From an uncultured Lachnospiraceae bacterium (GTDB lineage Bacteria > Bacillota > Clostridia > Lachnospirales > Lachnospiraceae), in assembly GCA_910578175.1 (NCBI GenBank), contig CAJTPF010000036.1, positions 1 to 8,933 of the forward strand: a stretch of DNA of 8,933 bases, in the 5' to 3' direction. Below are positions 1 through 5,989 of this stretch, one piece after another. Both the position numbers and the translations under genes were made by a program. Numbering within the stretch: position 1 is the stretch's first letter; every line of letters starts with the position of its first letter. Under the pieces are notes generated by a model. The model had not been told where the DNA came from, did no database searches, and saw only the letters and a program-made list of their open reading frames with translations.

Positions 1-23
1 TTTTAGATTAAACCCGTTCCAAA

Positions 24-47
24 TTTTTACACACATTTTTACACACA
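24..47. repeat. 12-bp tandem duplication upstream of the tRNA promoter
   Basis: TTTTTACACACA occurs twice in exact tandem and is followed by another T-run that reaches almost to the -35 element. The repeat is plain in the sequence. It lies where an A/T-rich UP element would sit, but no function can be shown. Confidence 0.85.
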
Positions 48-61
48 TTTTCATTTTTTTC

Positions 62-90
62 TTGACAAACCGTCTCCGGGTTGATATACT
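62..90 (+). promoter_or_regulatory. Sigma-A promoter of tRNA-Trp
   Basis: A perfect -35 TTGACA (62-67) is separated by 17 bp from the -10 TATACT (85-90), which matches TATAAT at five of six bases. T-rich DNA directly upstream could act as an UP element. Transcription should start near 97, giving a leader of about 25 nt that contains a 5-bp hairpin (CTTGC 100-104, GCAAG 109-113) before the mature tRNA. This is the strongest promoter in the window, as expected for a stable RNA gene. Confidence 0.88.
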
Positions 91-122
91 AGTCAAGTAC
101 TTGCGGCGGCAAGCTGCAGCAC

Positions 123-193
123 AGGGGATTGGTCAAATGGTATGATAGGGGTCTCCAAAACCTTTGGTGGGAGTTCGATTCTCTCATCCCCTG
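123..193 (+). tRNA. tRNA-Trp (anticodon CCA)
   Basis: All cloverleaf elements can be folded by hand. The 7-bp acceptor stem is 123-129 with 186-192. The D stem is 132-135 with 143-146, with the conserved GG at 139-140. The anticodon stem is 148-152 with 160-164, and its seven-base loop 153-159 reads CTCCAAA, giving anticodon CCA (155-157). The T stem is 169-173 with 181-185 around a TTCGATT loop. The discriminator base is G193, typical of bacterial tRNA-Trp. CCA is not encoded (CTA follows), so the tail must be added by nucleotidyltransferase. The gene stands alone between its own promoter and terminator, not in a tRNA cluster. Confidence 0.97.
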
Positions 194-198
194 CTATT

Positions 199-229
199 GC
201 CTTGGAATGGTATATTCCAAGGCTTTTTT
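199..229 (+). terminator. Intrinsic terminator of tRNA-Trp
   Basis: A perfect 10-bp stem (199-208 with 214-223) closes a GGTAT loop and is followed by six T's (224-229). It ends only 3 nt before the stop codon of the converging sod gene. On the minus strand the hairpin is not followed by a T-run, so it is a poor terminator for sod. Confidence 0.92.
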
Positions 230-231
230 AT

Positions 232-846
232 TTACAGGGTATAACAAAAACGTTCTTCTATGTATTTCCAGTTTAATATCATAAATACATTGTCCAAATA
301 TTCTTTTCTATTATGTTTATACTGCAGGTAATAAGCATGTTCCCATAAATCGATCAAAAAAATTGGAGTAATGGAGTAGGATAAGGGGGTATCCTGATCT
401 TGTGTACAAATGATTTCCAGCCGCCCATTATTATCTATTAACCAGATATAGCCGGAGCCGGCCAAAGCCAGAGCCTGTTTCAGAAATAGTTCTTTAAAGG
501 TCAGAAAGGAACCGAAATCATGGCAGATGGCATAGGATAGCTGACTTTTTGGGGGAGAGAAATGGGCAGGATCCAGACATTTAAAATACAGCTGATGGTT
601 ATATACACCGCCGGCGGCAGTCAGTAATTCTTTTTTTAACGGAGAATCAATTTTTTCAACAAAAACGATCAGTTCTTCCAGGGTTAAAAGCTGCATAGAA
701 GGAAATTTTCTTAAAATATCGTTTAATTGATCAACATATGTTTCGTAATGCATTTTATAATGATATAATAAAGTATCGGAGGAAAATTGGGGTTCCAGGG
801 AACTGAATGTATAGGGCAGTTTTATGGATTTGAATGGATAATGCAT
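232..846 (-). CDS. sodA: Superoxide dismutase, Fe/Mn family (divergent)
   Basis: The 204-residue protein matches the usual Fe/Mn-SOD length and should dismutate superoxide to peroxide and oxygen in the cytoplasm. The four metal ligands can be aligned to E. coli SodA: His29 (in YHYKMHYETYV), His84 (in AGGVYNHQ), and Asp166 and His170 (in DLWEHAYYL). Second-sphere His33 and Tyr37 are also present. Gly79 in the AAGG motif and Gln151 in the QDQDTP stretch follow the Mn-type pattern. The remainder is divergent: Gln20 replaces the histidine of the usual LEPH motif, and Tyr replaces the second His of the HH pair. The ATG at 846-844 is preceded by AGAGG four bases upstream. The gene is divergent from the phospholipase-like gene and separated from it by 69 bp. 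Family membership is clear; metal preference and activity are inferred. Confidence 0.93.
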   Translation of the reverse strand: MHYPFKSIKLPYTFSSLEPQFSSDTLLYHYKMHYETYVDQLNDILRKFPSMQLLTLEELIVFVEKIDSPLKKELLTAAGGVYNHQLYFKCLDPAHFSPPKSQLSYAICHDFGSFLTFKELFLKQALALAGSGYIWLIDNNGRLEIICTQDQDTPLSYSITPIFLIDLWEHAYYLQYKHNRKEYLDNVFMILNWKYIEERFCYTL

Positions 847-867
847 ATAACCTCTATTTATTTTTTC

Positions 868-877
868 TATAATTATA
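868..877. promoter_or_regulatory. Palindromic TATAATTATA, possible overlapping -10 elements for divergent genes
   Basis: The 10-bp perfect palindrome reads as TATAAT on the plus strand (868-873) and also on the minus strand (877-872). It sits in the 69-bp gap between the divergent sod and phospholipase-like genes. Neither direction has a recognisable -35 at 17 bp, so this is a weak promoter call. The spacing does not fit a PerR or Fur box. Confidence 0.35.
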
Positions 878-915
878 TGCAGAAATATGAATATTTATGT
901 GAAGGAGGTCATGAA

Positions 916-1872
916 ATGCCCGGATTTATTACACATTATGTATTTGGAAAAGAGGGATTTAAGGAATTTACTGAGGGCAGTATAAAAGAGGCGGTGAGAA
1001 AGCACAGGAATGCATTTCATATAGGCTTACAGGGACCGGATATATTTTTTTATTTTCCGGCTTATGTTTTAATAAGTAAAAAAAATTTAGGAACCATTAT
1101 GCATCGTTCGGAAGTGAATCCATTTTTTAGTGAATTATCAACATATATTATAAAGTCCGAACCGGCAGACAGGGACATATTAATTGCATATACAGCAGGA
1201 TTTCTGGGGCATCAGGCATTGGATTCCACAGCACATCCGTATGTATATTCCTTTACCGATTATAAGGAAGGGGAGAAGGGATATTTTTCGCGGCATGCAA
1301 AATTTGAAACAGAAATTGATTATTATATGAGCAGGGAATATCTGAAAATGGATGCTTATTATTTCGACATGGCTTCATCCGTGAAACTGAAACCGGAGGA
1401 ATATAAAGTCATAGGAGAAGCGCTTTCTGCCATATGTTCAAAGTTATATAATGTGCGACGGAATAAGTATGTTTATGATACGGTAGTGCGTGGATTTTCA
1501 ACAGAGATATCTTTATTTAAGGATGCTACCGGTAATAAAACAAGGCTGGTATCCCGATTAGAGAAACTGTTCATGGGCAATGAGCATTTTACCCCGATGA
1601 TCATCAGGAAAAATCATATATTGACTGATCATGATATATTAAACCTTCAGGGAAAAGAATGGTCAAATTATTGGAACCGGAATCTGAAATCAGATAAAGG
1701 ATTTCAGGATTTGTTTTGGGAGGCAAAAAAAGCTTATATCAGTACGATCACAGCTTTTGAAAACTATATCAGTGATGATAGCGGTTCGAAATTCTCCGAG
1801 GAAAAACATATGGATGAATTTATGAAAAAAATAGGGAATAAATCATATAGAAGCGGGTTACCCTATCAATAA
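916..1872 (+). CDS. Zinc-dependent phospholipase C family protein
   Basis: This 318-residue protein belongs to the zinc-dependent phospholipase C/S1-P1 nuclease-like fold. The metal-site pattern of clostridial alpha-toxin-type enzymes can be traced: His7, Asp42 (GLQGPD), His63 (MHRSE), the HxxxD motif His99-Asp103, His107, and the HxxxE motif His127-Glu131. The pattern ends by about residue 135; the C-terminal half is helical-looking and unassigned. No signal peptide or membrane segment is visible, unlike secreted toxins, so an intracellular or non-classically exported hydrolase is more likely. The frame stays open upstream to 787, but that stretch overlaps sod on the other strand. ATG 916 has AAGGAGG at 902-908 with a 7-nt spacer, and MPGFITHY is a typical start for this family. 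Substrate is unknown. Confidence 0.92.
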   Translation: MPGFITHYVFGKEGFKEFTEGSIKEAVRKHRNAFHIGLQGPDIFFYFPAYVLISKKNLGTIMHRSEVNPFFSELSTYIIKSEPADRDILIAYTAGFLGHQALDSTAHPYVYSFTDYKEGEKGYFSRHAKFETEIDYYMSREYLKMDAYYFDMASSVKLKPEEYKVIGEALSAICSKLYNVRRNKYVYDTVVRGFSTEISLFKDATGNKTRLVSRLEKLFMGNEHFTPMIIRKNHILTDHDILNLQGKEWSNYWNRNLKSDKGFQDLFWEAKKAYISTITAFENYISDDSGSKFSEEKHMDEFMKKIGNKSYRSGLPYQ

Positions 1873-1885
1873 GAAGATAAAAAGT

Positions 1886-1918
1886 AAAACAGCTAATGGG
1901 GGTACCATTAGCTGTTTT
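1886..1918 (+). terminator. Hairpin terminator after phospholipase-like gene
   Basis: A perfect 14-bp stem (1886-1899 with 1905-1918) closes a five-base loop 13 bp after the stop codon. The T's after the GC part of the stem form its 3' base. On the minus strand the hairpin is followed by a T-rich tail, so it may work in both directions. Confidence 0.8.
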
Positions 1919-2003
1919 GAGGGGAGTATAAATAATTAATAAGGGGTTATAAGGGAAAGGAACATTTGAAGGGTTATTCCTTTCCACACACATATAATAA
2001 TAC

Positions 2004-2014
2004 ATTCTGTCGAA
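2004..2014 (+). promoter_or_regulatory. Spo0A box (first copy)
   Basis: ATTCTGTCGAA contains an exact TGTCGAA core (2008-2014), the established DNA target of phosphorylated Spo0A in Bacillus and clostridia. A TATAAT hexamer lies just upstream (1993-1998), so the box would overlap the start site of that promoter if it is used. That position is associated with repression, as at abrB. No good -35 accompanies the TATAAT. Confidence 0.5.
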
Positions 2015-2066
2015 AAATGCAAGCACTTTTTTAAAAAAATTTAAAAATATTTTCGGATTAAGAATA

Positions 2067-2077
2067 ATTCTGTCGAA
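2067..2077 (+). promoter_or_regulatory. Spo0A box (second copy)
   Basis: This is a second exact ATTCTGTCGAA, 63 bp after the first, which is six helical turns at 10.5 bp per turn. A one-mismatch relative, TTGTCAAA, lies at 2107-2114. All are upstream of the Asn/Ser-rich gene. A TAAAAT at 2085-2090 might be a -10 but has no clear -35, so activation versus repression cannot be decided from sequence. Confidence 0.5.
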
Positions 2078-2198
2078 TAGTATGTAAAATCAAGGGTTTT
2101 GGAGTTTTGTCAAAATGTAGCAATTGCAAAAACGCATAAGAACAGCAATAATGAAGATAATAATCCTGTAACAAAAAAAATTATAGGAGGTATTTAAA

Positions 2199-2402
2199 AT
2201 GTCAGCAAACAATTCAACAAATAGTAAGAACAGCAAGAACAGTTACAGCAATGCAAGCAACGATGCTTCAACAAATGCAAGAAACAGAGAGATGAATCAG
2301 TCATCTAACAGCACAACTAACAGTGACACAAATAAAAGTGCATCTAACAGCTCAAAAAATAGCTCAAAAAACACTTCAAAAAACAGCACAAACAAATACT
2401 AA
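2199..2402 (+). CDS. Small Asn/Ser-rich low-complexity protein of unknown function
   Basis: This 67-residue protein consists almost entirely of polar residues: 20 Ser, 18 Asn, 7 Thr and 7 Lys. It has no Cys, Trp, Gly, Pro, Phe, Leu, Ile or Val. The C-terminal third repeats the pattern S/T-S/T-K-N and the last residue is Tyr. It is basic, has no hydrophobic segment or signal peptide, and should be disordered. AGGAGG at 2185-2190 with an 8-nt spacer before ATG is one of the best ribosome binding sites in the window, which supports real translation. Two Spo0A boxes upstream suggest a sporulation-phase role, for example a spore core or coat component. The Asn-rich, hydrophobe-poor composition resembles gamma-type small acid-soluble spore proteins only in general character; I do not claim homology. 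Confidence 0.75.
   Translation: MSANNSTNSKNSKNSYSNASNDASTNARNREMNQSSNSTTNSDTNKSASNSSKNSSKNTSKNSTNKY
2349..2384 (+). repeat. Three imperfect 12-bp tandem repeats inside the Asn/Ser-rich gene
   Basis: Units at 2349-2360, 2361-2372 and 2373-2384 read AGCTCAAAAAAT, AGCTCAAAAAAC and ACTTCAAAAAAC. They encode the S/T-S/T-K-N steps. The A-runs make slippage and unit-number variation between strains plausible, with the frame kept because each unit is four codons. Confidence 0.85.
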
Positions 2403-2441
2403 TCATTTTTTGAGTTATTAATTATTCTCCTTTAGTTTTCG

Positions 2442-2490
2442 TGGCTGGTGTATTAATGATCTGAATCGATCAGATCAAATACATCAGCCA
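2442..2490 (+). terminator. Long imperfect hairpin after the Asn/Ser-rich gene
   Basis: A 13-bp lower stem (2442-2454 with 2478-2490, one G-U pair) is followed by a two-base bulge. Above it is an 8-bp upper stem (2457-2464 with 2470-2477) around ATCGA. The tail TATTTATTAT is only modestly U-rich. Position, 39 bp after the stop codon, fits a terminator or mRNA-stabilising structure. Confidence 0.55.
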
Positions 2491-2558
2491 TATTTATTAT
2501 GGACAGTCGGACGAATTATGCATAAACTATAGTAAGAACATATGGAGTGGAAATCAAA

Positions 2559-2903
2559 ATGAATATTGATAAAATATCTGTGGATGAACTGAAAGAATTA
2601 TTAAACAGCAATGAGAATATAGTTATCATTGATGTAAGAAGCCGGCAGGAATTTTTAGAGGAACATATTCCGGGAGCGATCAACCTTGTTTCTGAAGATA
2701 TTATAAAGAATTCAAAAAGCAGTTTTCAGCAGTATCTGAAAAATAATAATATTCATTTGGAAGGAAAAAATATTGTCGTCTATTGTGACAGAGGCGGCAG
2801 GAGTATGTATTTTACAAAGTTTCTGATAGAATGTGGATACTACGCAGTCAGTCTTACCGGCGGCTTTCGTGCATACAGCAGAGAAAAATTAAAATTAATT
2901 TAA
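2559..2903 (+). CDS. Rhodanese-like sulfurtransferase, single domain
   Basis: The 114-residue protein is one complete rhodanese domain. It has an N-terminal IIDVR (Asp25-Arg27) followed by the EFLEEHIPGAINL motif typical of the family. The active-site loop CDRGGR has nucleophile Cys76 and follows C-x-x-G-x-R. The C-terminal LTGGF motif is also family-typical. Such proteins carry a persulfide on cysteine and hand sulfur to cyanide, thiols or partner proteins; the acceptor here is unknown. ATG 2559 is preferred because GGAG at 2544-2547 lies 11 nt upstream; a GTG at 2547 would add four residues (V/M-E-I-K) but has no ribosome binding site. A TATAGT at 2528-2533 could be its -10. The gene appears monocistronic, set off by a hairpin before it and a new promoter after it. 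Confidence 0.93.
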   Translation: MNIDKISVDELKELLNSNENIVIIDVRSRQEFLEEHIPGAINLVSEDIIKNSKSSFQQYLKNNNIHLEGKNIVVYCDRGGRSMYFTKFLIECGYYAVSLTGGFRAYSREKLKLI

Positions 2904-2914
2904 CAGATATTCCA

Positions 2915-2943
2915 TTGACATTAAGAAATCTTATATATAAGAT
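2915..2943 (+). promoter_or_regulatory. Candidate sigma-A promoter for the methyltransferase operon
   Basis: A perfect TTGACA (2915-2920) with a 17-bp spacer leads to TAAGAT (2938-2943), which matches four of six -10 positions. It begins 12 bp after the rhodanese stop and would give a leader of roughly 90 nt. Confidence 0.5.
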
Positions 2944-2991
2944 AGTAATATTAGATTAAGAGTTTTTCTGGATACGAATAATACTTGATGT

Positions 2992-3025
2992 GTAAGTACA
3001 GCAAGAATGAGTTTGCTGTACTTAC
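2992..3025 (+). promoter_or_regulatory. Perfect 13-bp inverted repeat in the leader of the methyltransferase gene
   Basis: GTAAGTACAGCAA (2992-3004) and its exact complement (3013-3025) flank an 8-base spacer. The structure ends 4 nt before the ribosome binding site at 3030-3034. As RNA it would be a strong stem-loop directly upstream of the ribosome footprint; as DNA it could be an operator for a dimeric regulator. There is no U-run, so it is not a classical terminator. I do not recognise a known riboswitch. Confidence 0.75.
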
Positions 3026-3038
3026 CGATGGAGGATAC

Positions 3039-4187
3039 ATGAATGAATATAAATTGATTGCTCCCTGCCATTTCGGACTGGAAGCGGTATTGAAAAAAGA
3101 AATATATGATCTTGGGTATGATATTTTTCAGGTTGAAGACGGAAAGGTTACCTTTCTTGGAGATGAAGAAGCCATATGCAGGGCAAATGTGTTTTTGAGA
3201 ACCACGGAACGAATCATGATTCAGGTAGGAAGATTTCACGCATACAGTTTTGATGAGTTATTTGAAAAGACAAAGGCACTGGACTGGGAACGGTTTATAC
3301 CACAGAACGGTAAATTCTGGGTTACGAAGGCAAGTTCCATAAAAAGCAAACTTTTCAGCAGTTCAGATATACAGAGGATCATGAAAAAGGCCATTGTAGA
3401 GAAATTAAAATCAGAATATTCTGTGGAATGGTTCAGTGAAGACGGAGCAGAGTATCCCATCAGGGTATTTATACATAAGGATGAGGTGATCGTGGCACTG
3501 GATACTTCGGGAGAATCCCTTCATCGGAGAGGATACCGGCATCTTACCTCAAAGGCACCTATAACAGAAACACTGGCTGCAGCGTTGATTATGCTTACTC
3601 CTTGGAAAAAAGACAGGATTCTGGTAGATCCCTTCTGCGGCAGCGGAACCTTTCCCATCGAAGCAGCGATGATGGCGGCAAATATTGCACCGGGAATGAA
3701 CCGGGAATTTAAGGCGGAAAACTGGACCAATATCATTCCGAAGAAATGCTGGTATGAGGCGGTCAATGAGGCAAATGATTTAGTTGAGGATGATATTGAA
3801 GTAGATATTCAGGGTTATGATGCGGATGGAGAGATCATTAAAGCTGCAAGAAAAAATGCTGCGGAGGCGGGAGTAGCGGAACTGATTCATTTTCAGCAGA
3901 GGGAAGTATCGAAATTAAGTCATCCGAAAAAATATGGTTTTCTTATTACGAATCCGCCTTATGGTGAGAGGCTGGAAGAGAAAAAGGCGTTGTCAGAACT
4001 GTATAAAACCATAGGTGAAAGGTACCGCAGTCTGGATTCATGGTCGGCGTACATTATAACTTCATATGAGAATGCAGAACAGGATATGCAGATTAAAGCC
4101 GATAAAAACAGAAAGATTTATAATGGAATGTTGAAAACCTATTTTTATCAGTTTATGGGATCAAAACCACCAAAAAGAAATCAGTAA
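3039..4187 (+). CDS. ypsC: THUMP-domain class I SAM-dependent RNA methyltransferase (YpsC/RlmL family)
   Basis: The 382-residue protein matches Bacillus YpsC in size and layout. An N-terminal segment (MNEYKLIAPCHFGLEAVLKKE) leads into a ferredoxin-like/THUMP RNA-binding region to about residue 160. A Rossmann-fold methyltransferase domain follows. Its SAM-binding DPFCGSGT starts at Asp197 and the catalytic NPPY is at Asn305-Tyr308, the signature of N-methylation of a base amino group. E. coli RlmL, which contains this domain, makes m2G2445 in 23S rRNA; the same target is inferred here, not shown. ATG 3039 is chosen for GGAGG at 3030-3034, though the 4-nt spacer is short, and because family members begin at this point. 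An upstream in-frame TTG at 2985 would place the 13-bp inverted repeat inside the coding region and has no ribosome binding site. Confidence 0.95.
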   Translation: MNEYKLIAPCHFGLEAVLKKEIYDLGYDIFQVEDGKVTFLGDEEAICRANVFLRTTERIMIQVGRFHAYSFDELFEKTKALDWERFIPQNGKFWVTKASSIKSKLFSSSDIQRIMKKAIVEKLKSEYSVEWFSEDGAEYPIRVFIHKDEVIVALDTSGESLHRRGYRHLTSKAPITETLAAALIMLTPWKKDRILVDPFCGSGTFPIEAAMMAANIAPGMNREFKAENWTNIIPKKCWYEAVNEANDLVEDDIEVDIQGYDADGEIIKAARKNAAEAGVAELIHFQQREVSKLSHPKKYGFLITNPPYGERLEEKKALSELYKTIGERYRSLDSWSAYIITSYENAEQDMQIKADKNRKIYNGMLKTYFYQFMGSKPPKRNQ

Positions 4188-4195
4188 ATATTTAT

Positions 4196-4209
4196 TTTAT
4201 ACGTATAAA
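4196..4209. repeat. 14-bp perfect palindrome between methyltransferase and protease genes
   Basis: TTTATACGTATAAA is fully self-complementary and fills the centre of the 35-nt gap between the two genes. Its last bases begin the weak AAAGGG ribosome binding site (4207-4212) of the protease gene. It is too short and A/T-rich for a terminator. Confidence 0.6.
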
Positions 4210-4222
4210 GGGTAAAAAATAG

Positions 4223-5947
4223 ATGAAAAAAAAGAAGCGGATACTTATTGGGACATTTTTTGTTCTTTTGATCATTGGGCTGGTTTTGATATATAATACC
4301 GTTTTACCAAAGGAATCGGTTGCCCGGAATAAATCTTCCAGAATGGCAGAATGTAATTGGAAACCTACGATTGCCAATTCCGTAAATAAATCGGTGATCA
4401 TTGCCAATGTAGATGCGAAACAGTTAAAATCCAATATTAACGGAATATATATGGAAGAATCTATGGCTTTGATGTTTCCTTTGGAGACGGTTAAGGAAAC
4501 CTTTGATTGCGCTGTTAATAAATATAAAGATTGGATATTGATTGAAAAGGGTAATGTGATTCTGAAATTATTTACGGAAACAGACGCATATGAATTTAAC
4601 GGTGAGAGAAAACAAAAAGAAAATTCGCTGTTATTAAAGGGAAATCAATATTTTGTTTCGGCAGATATTTTGTGTGCTTCACTTTCTTATCAATATAATT
4701 TTGATTTATTGACAAACCAGGCGACCATCAGCAGTCTGGATAATGATGTAAGGACTATTCCATATGCATATGATTATGAGAACACCGGACGGATTTCCGA
4801 AGTGAGGAATCAGGGAGATCTGGGTACCTGCTGGGCATTTGCATCACTGACGGCATTGGAAACCACATTGATGCCGGAAGAATTACTGGAATTTTCGGTA
4901 GACCATATGACATTGAATAATTCGTTCAGTCTTTCCCAGGACGACGGCGGGGATTATACGATGTCGATGGCATATTTGCTGGCATGGCAGGGACCGGTTC
5001 TGGAGAAAGATGATCCTTATGGAGACGGTATTACTAATGATCAGCTTGAGGCGGTAAAACATGTGCAGGAGATTCAGATCATTGAGTCAAAAGATCTGGA
5101 AACGATAAAAAAAATGATTTTTAAATACGGCGGGGTTCAAAGTTCATTCTATGCCTCCGCGTTAACGGACCAGACCGGCAGCAGCCGTTACTATAACAAT
5201 GAAACCTGTTCTTACTGTTATATTGGTTCCGAAAAACCCAACCATGATATCGTTATTATCGGGTGGGATGATAATTATCCGAAGGAGAATTTTAATACGA
5301 AACTGGAGGGAAACGGGGCATTTATCTGCAGAAACAGTTGGGGAAGTACGTTTGGAAATAACGGGAATTTTTATATTTCTTATTATGACAGTAATATCGG
5401 TGTTCACAATACGGTTTATACAAAAGTGGAGCCGCCGGACAATTATGATAATATTTATCAGGCGGACTTATGCGGATATGTAGGACAACTGGGGTATCTG
5501 GATGAAAGCGCGTATTTTGCAAATGCGTATACCGCATTAAATAACGAGACAATAGAAGCCGTGGGCTTTTATGCTACAGGTATTGATACGGAATATAGTA
5601 TTTATATATGTGAGAATTTTCAGGACAGCACTTCTCTCAGCAAACGTTCCGATCCGATTTTGACCGGAAAGTTTACAAACAGTGGGTATTATACGGTAAA
5701 GCTGGATCAGCCGTTAGAGGTCCGGGAAGGACAGAAATATGCGGTTATCGTAAGGATCGTTACACCAAATTCAGAACGCCCGATCGCAGTGGAATTTGCC
5801 AATGACAGGCAGACGGCAGATGTAGATCTGACGGATGGCGAAGGGTATGTCAGTTATAAAGGAATTTCATGGGAGAGAACAGAGGAGAGCAATAAGTGCA
5901 ATGTATGTCTCAAAGTATATACCAATAATACAGGTAATTCAAAATAA
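4223..5947 (+). CDS. Membrane-anchored papain-family (C1) cysteine protease with lectin-like domain
   Basis: The 574-residue protein starts with a basic KKKKR and a hydrophobic helix at residues 7-24. This is a signal anchor or a signal peptide; SVA at 32-34 is a possible but distant cleavage site. Residues about 70-170 resemble the copper amine oxidase-like N-terminal repeat found in clostridial surface proteins. The papain domain (about 175-400) has a full catalytic set: oxyanion Gln197 and nucleophile Cys203 in QGDLGTCWAF, His341 in NHDIVIIGWDDN, and Asn371 in RNSWG. The C-terminal part (about 405-570) matches the lectin-like domain that follows such proteases in Firmicutes. It should act outside the membrane; substrate unknown. 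ATG 4223 follows AAAGGG with a 10-nt spacer, 35 nt after the methyltransferase stop, consistent with an operon. Confidence 0.94.
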   Translation: MKKKKRILIGTFFVLLIIGLVLIYNTVLPKESVARNKSSRMAECNWKPTIANSVNKSVIIANVDAKQLKSNINGIYMEESMALMFPLETVKETFDCAVNKYKDWILIEKGNVILKLFTETDAYEFNGERKQKENSLLLKGNQYFVSADILCASLSYQYNFDLLTNQATISSLDNDVRTIPYAYDYENTGRISEVRNQGDLGTCWAFASLTALETTLMPEELLEFSVDHMTLNNSFSLSQDDGGDYTMSMAYLLAWQGPVLEKDDPYGDGITNDQLEAVKHVQEIQIIESKDLETIKKMIFKYGGVQSSFYASALTDQTGSSRYYNNETCSYCYIGSEKPNHDIVIIGWDDNYPKENFNTKLEGNGAFICRNSWGSTFGNNGNFYISYYDSNIGVHNTVYTKVEPPDNYDNIYQADLCGYVGQLGYLDESAYFANAYTALNNETIEAVGFYATGIDTEYSIYICENFQDSTSLSKRSDPILTGKFTNSGYYTVKLDQPLEVREGQKYAVIVRIVTPNSERPIAVEFANDRQTADVDLTDGEGYVSYKGISWERTEESNKCNVCLKVYTNNTGNSK

Positions 5948-5989
5948 AAGAGATACCGGGGATAAAGAACTATCTGAAAGGTTTTATGT

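Noticed and set aside
123..193. tRNA-Trp as an integration (attachment) site
   Set aside because: I found no second copy of the tRNA 3' end and no integrase or phage gene in the window.
868..877. PerR or Fur operator in the sod-phospholipase gap
   Set aside because: The palindrome lacks the 7-1-7 arrangement of those boxes and is short enough to be overlapping -10 hexamers.
787..915. 43-codon N-terminal extension of the phospholipase-like gene
   Set aside because: It overlaps the sod coding region on the other strand, and ATG 916 has an ideal ribosome binding site and matches the family start.
1820..2026. Minus-strand open frame of 68 codons spanning the terminator after the phospholipase-like gene
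   Set aside because: It crosses a strong terminator hairpin, overlaps a real gene and has no recognisable protein features.
1919..2198. Riboswitch or structured RNA ahead of the Asn/Ser-rich gene
   Set aside because: Apart from Spo0A boxes and A/T tracts I find no long complementary arms or known aptamer motif.
2547..2558. GTG start for the rhodanese gene
   Set aside because: No Shine-Dalgarno sequence precedes it, whereas the purines around 2544-2550 serve ATG 2559.
2985..3038. 18-codon N-terminal extension of the methyltransferase from a TTG start
   Set aside because: There is no ribosome binding site, family members start at MNEYKLIA, and the stretch is occupied by the 13-bp inverted repeat.
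5162..5552. Three open frames inside the protease gene (both strands)
   Set aside because: They are shadow frames over the catalytic domain, whose own frame has all papain motifs.
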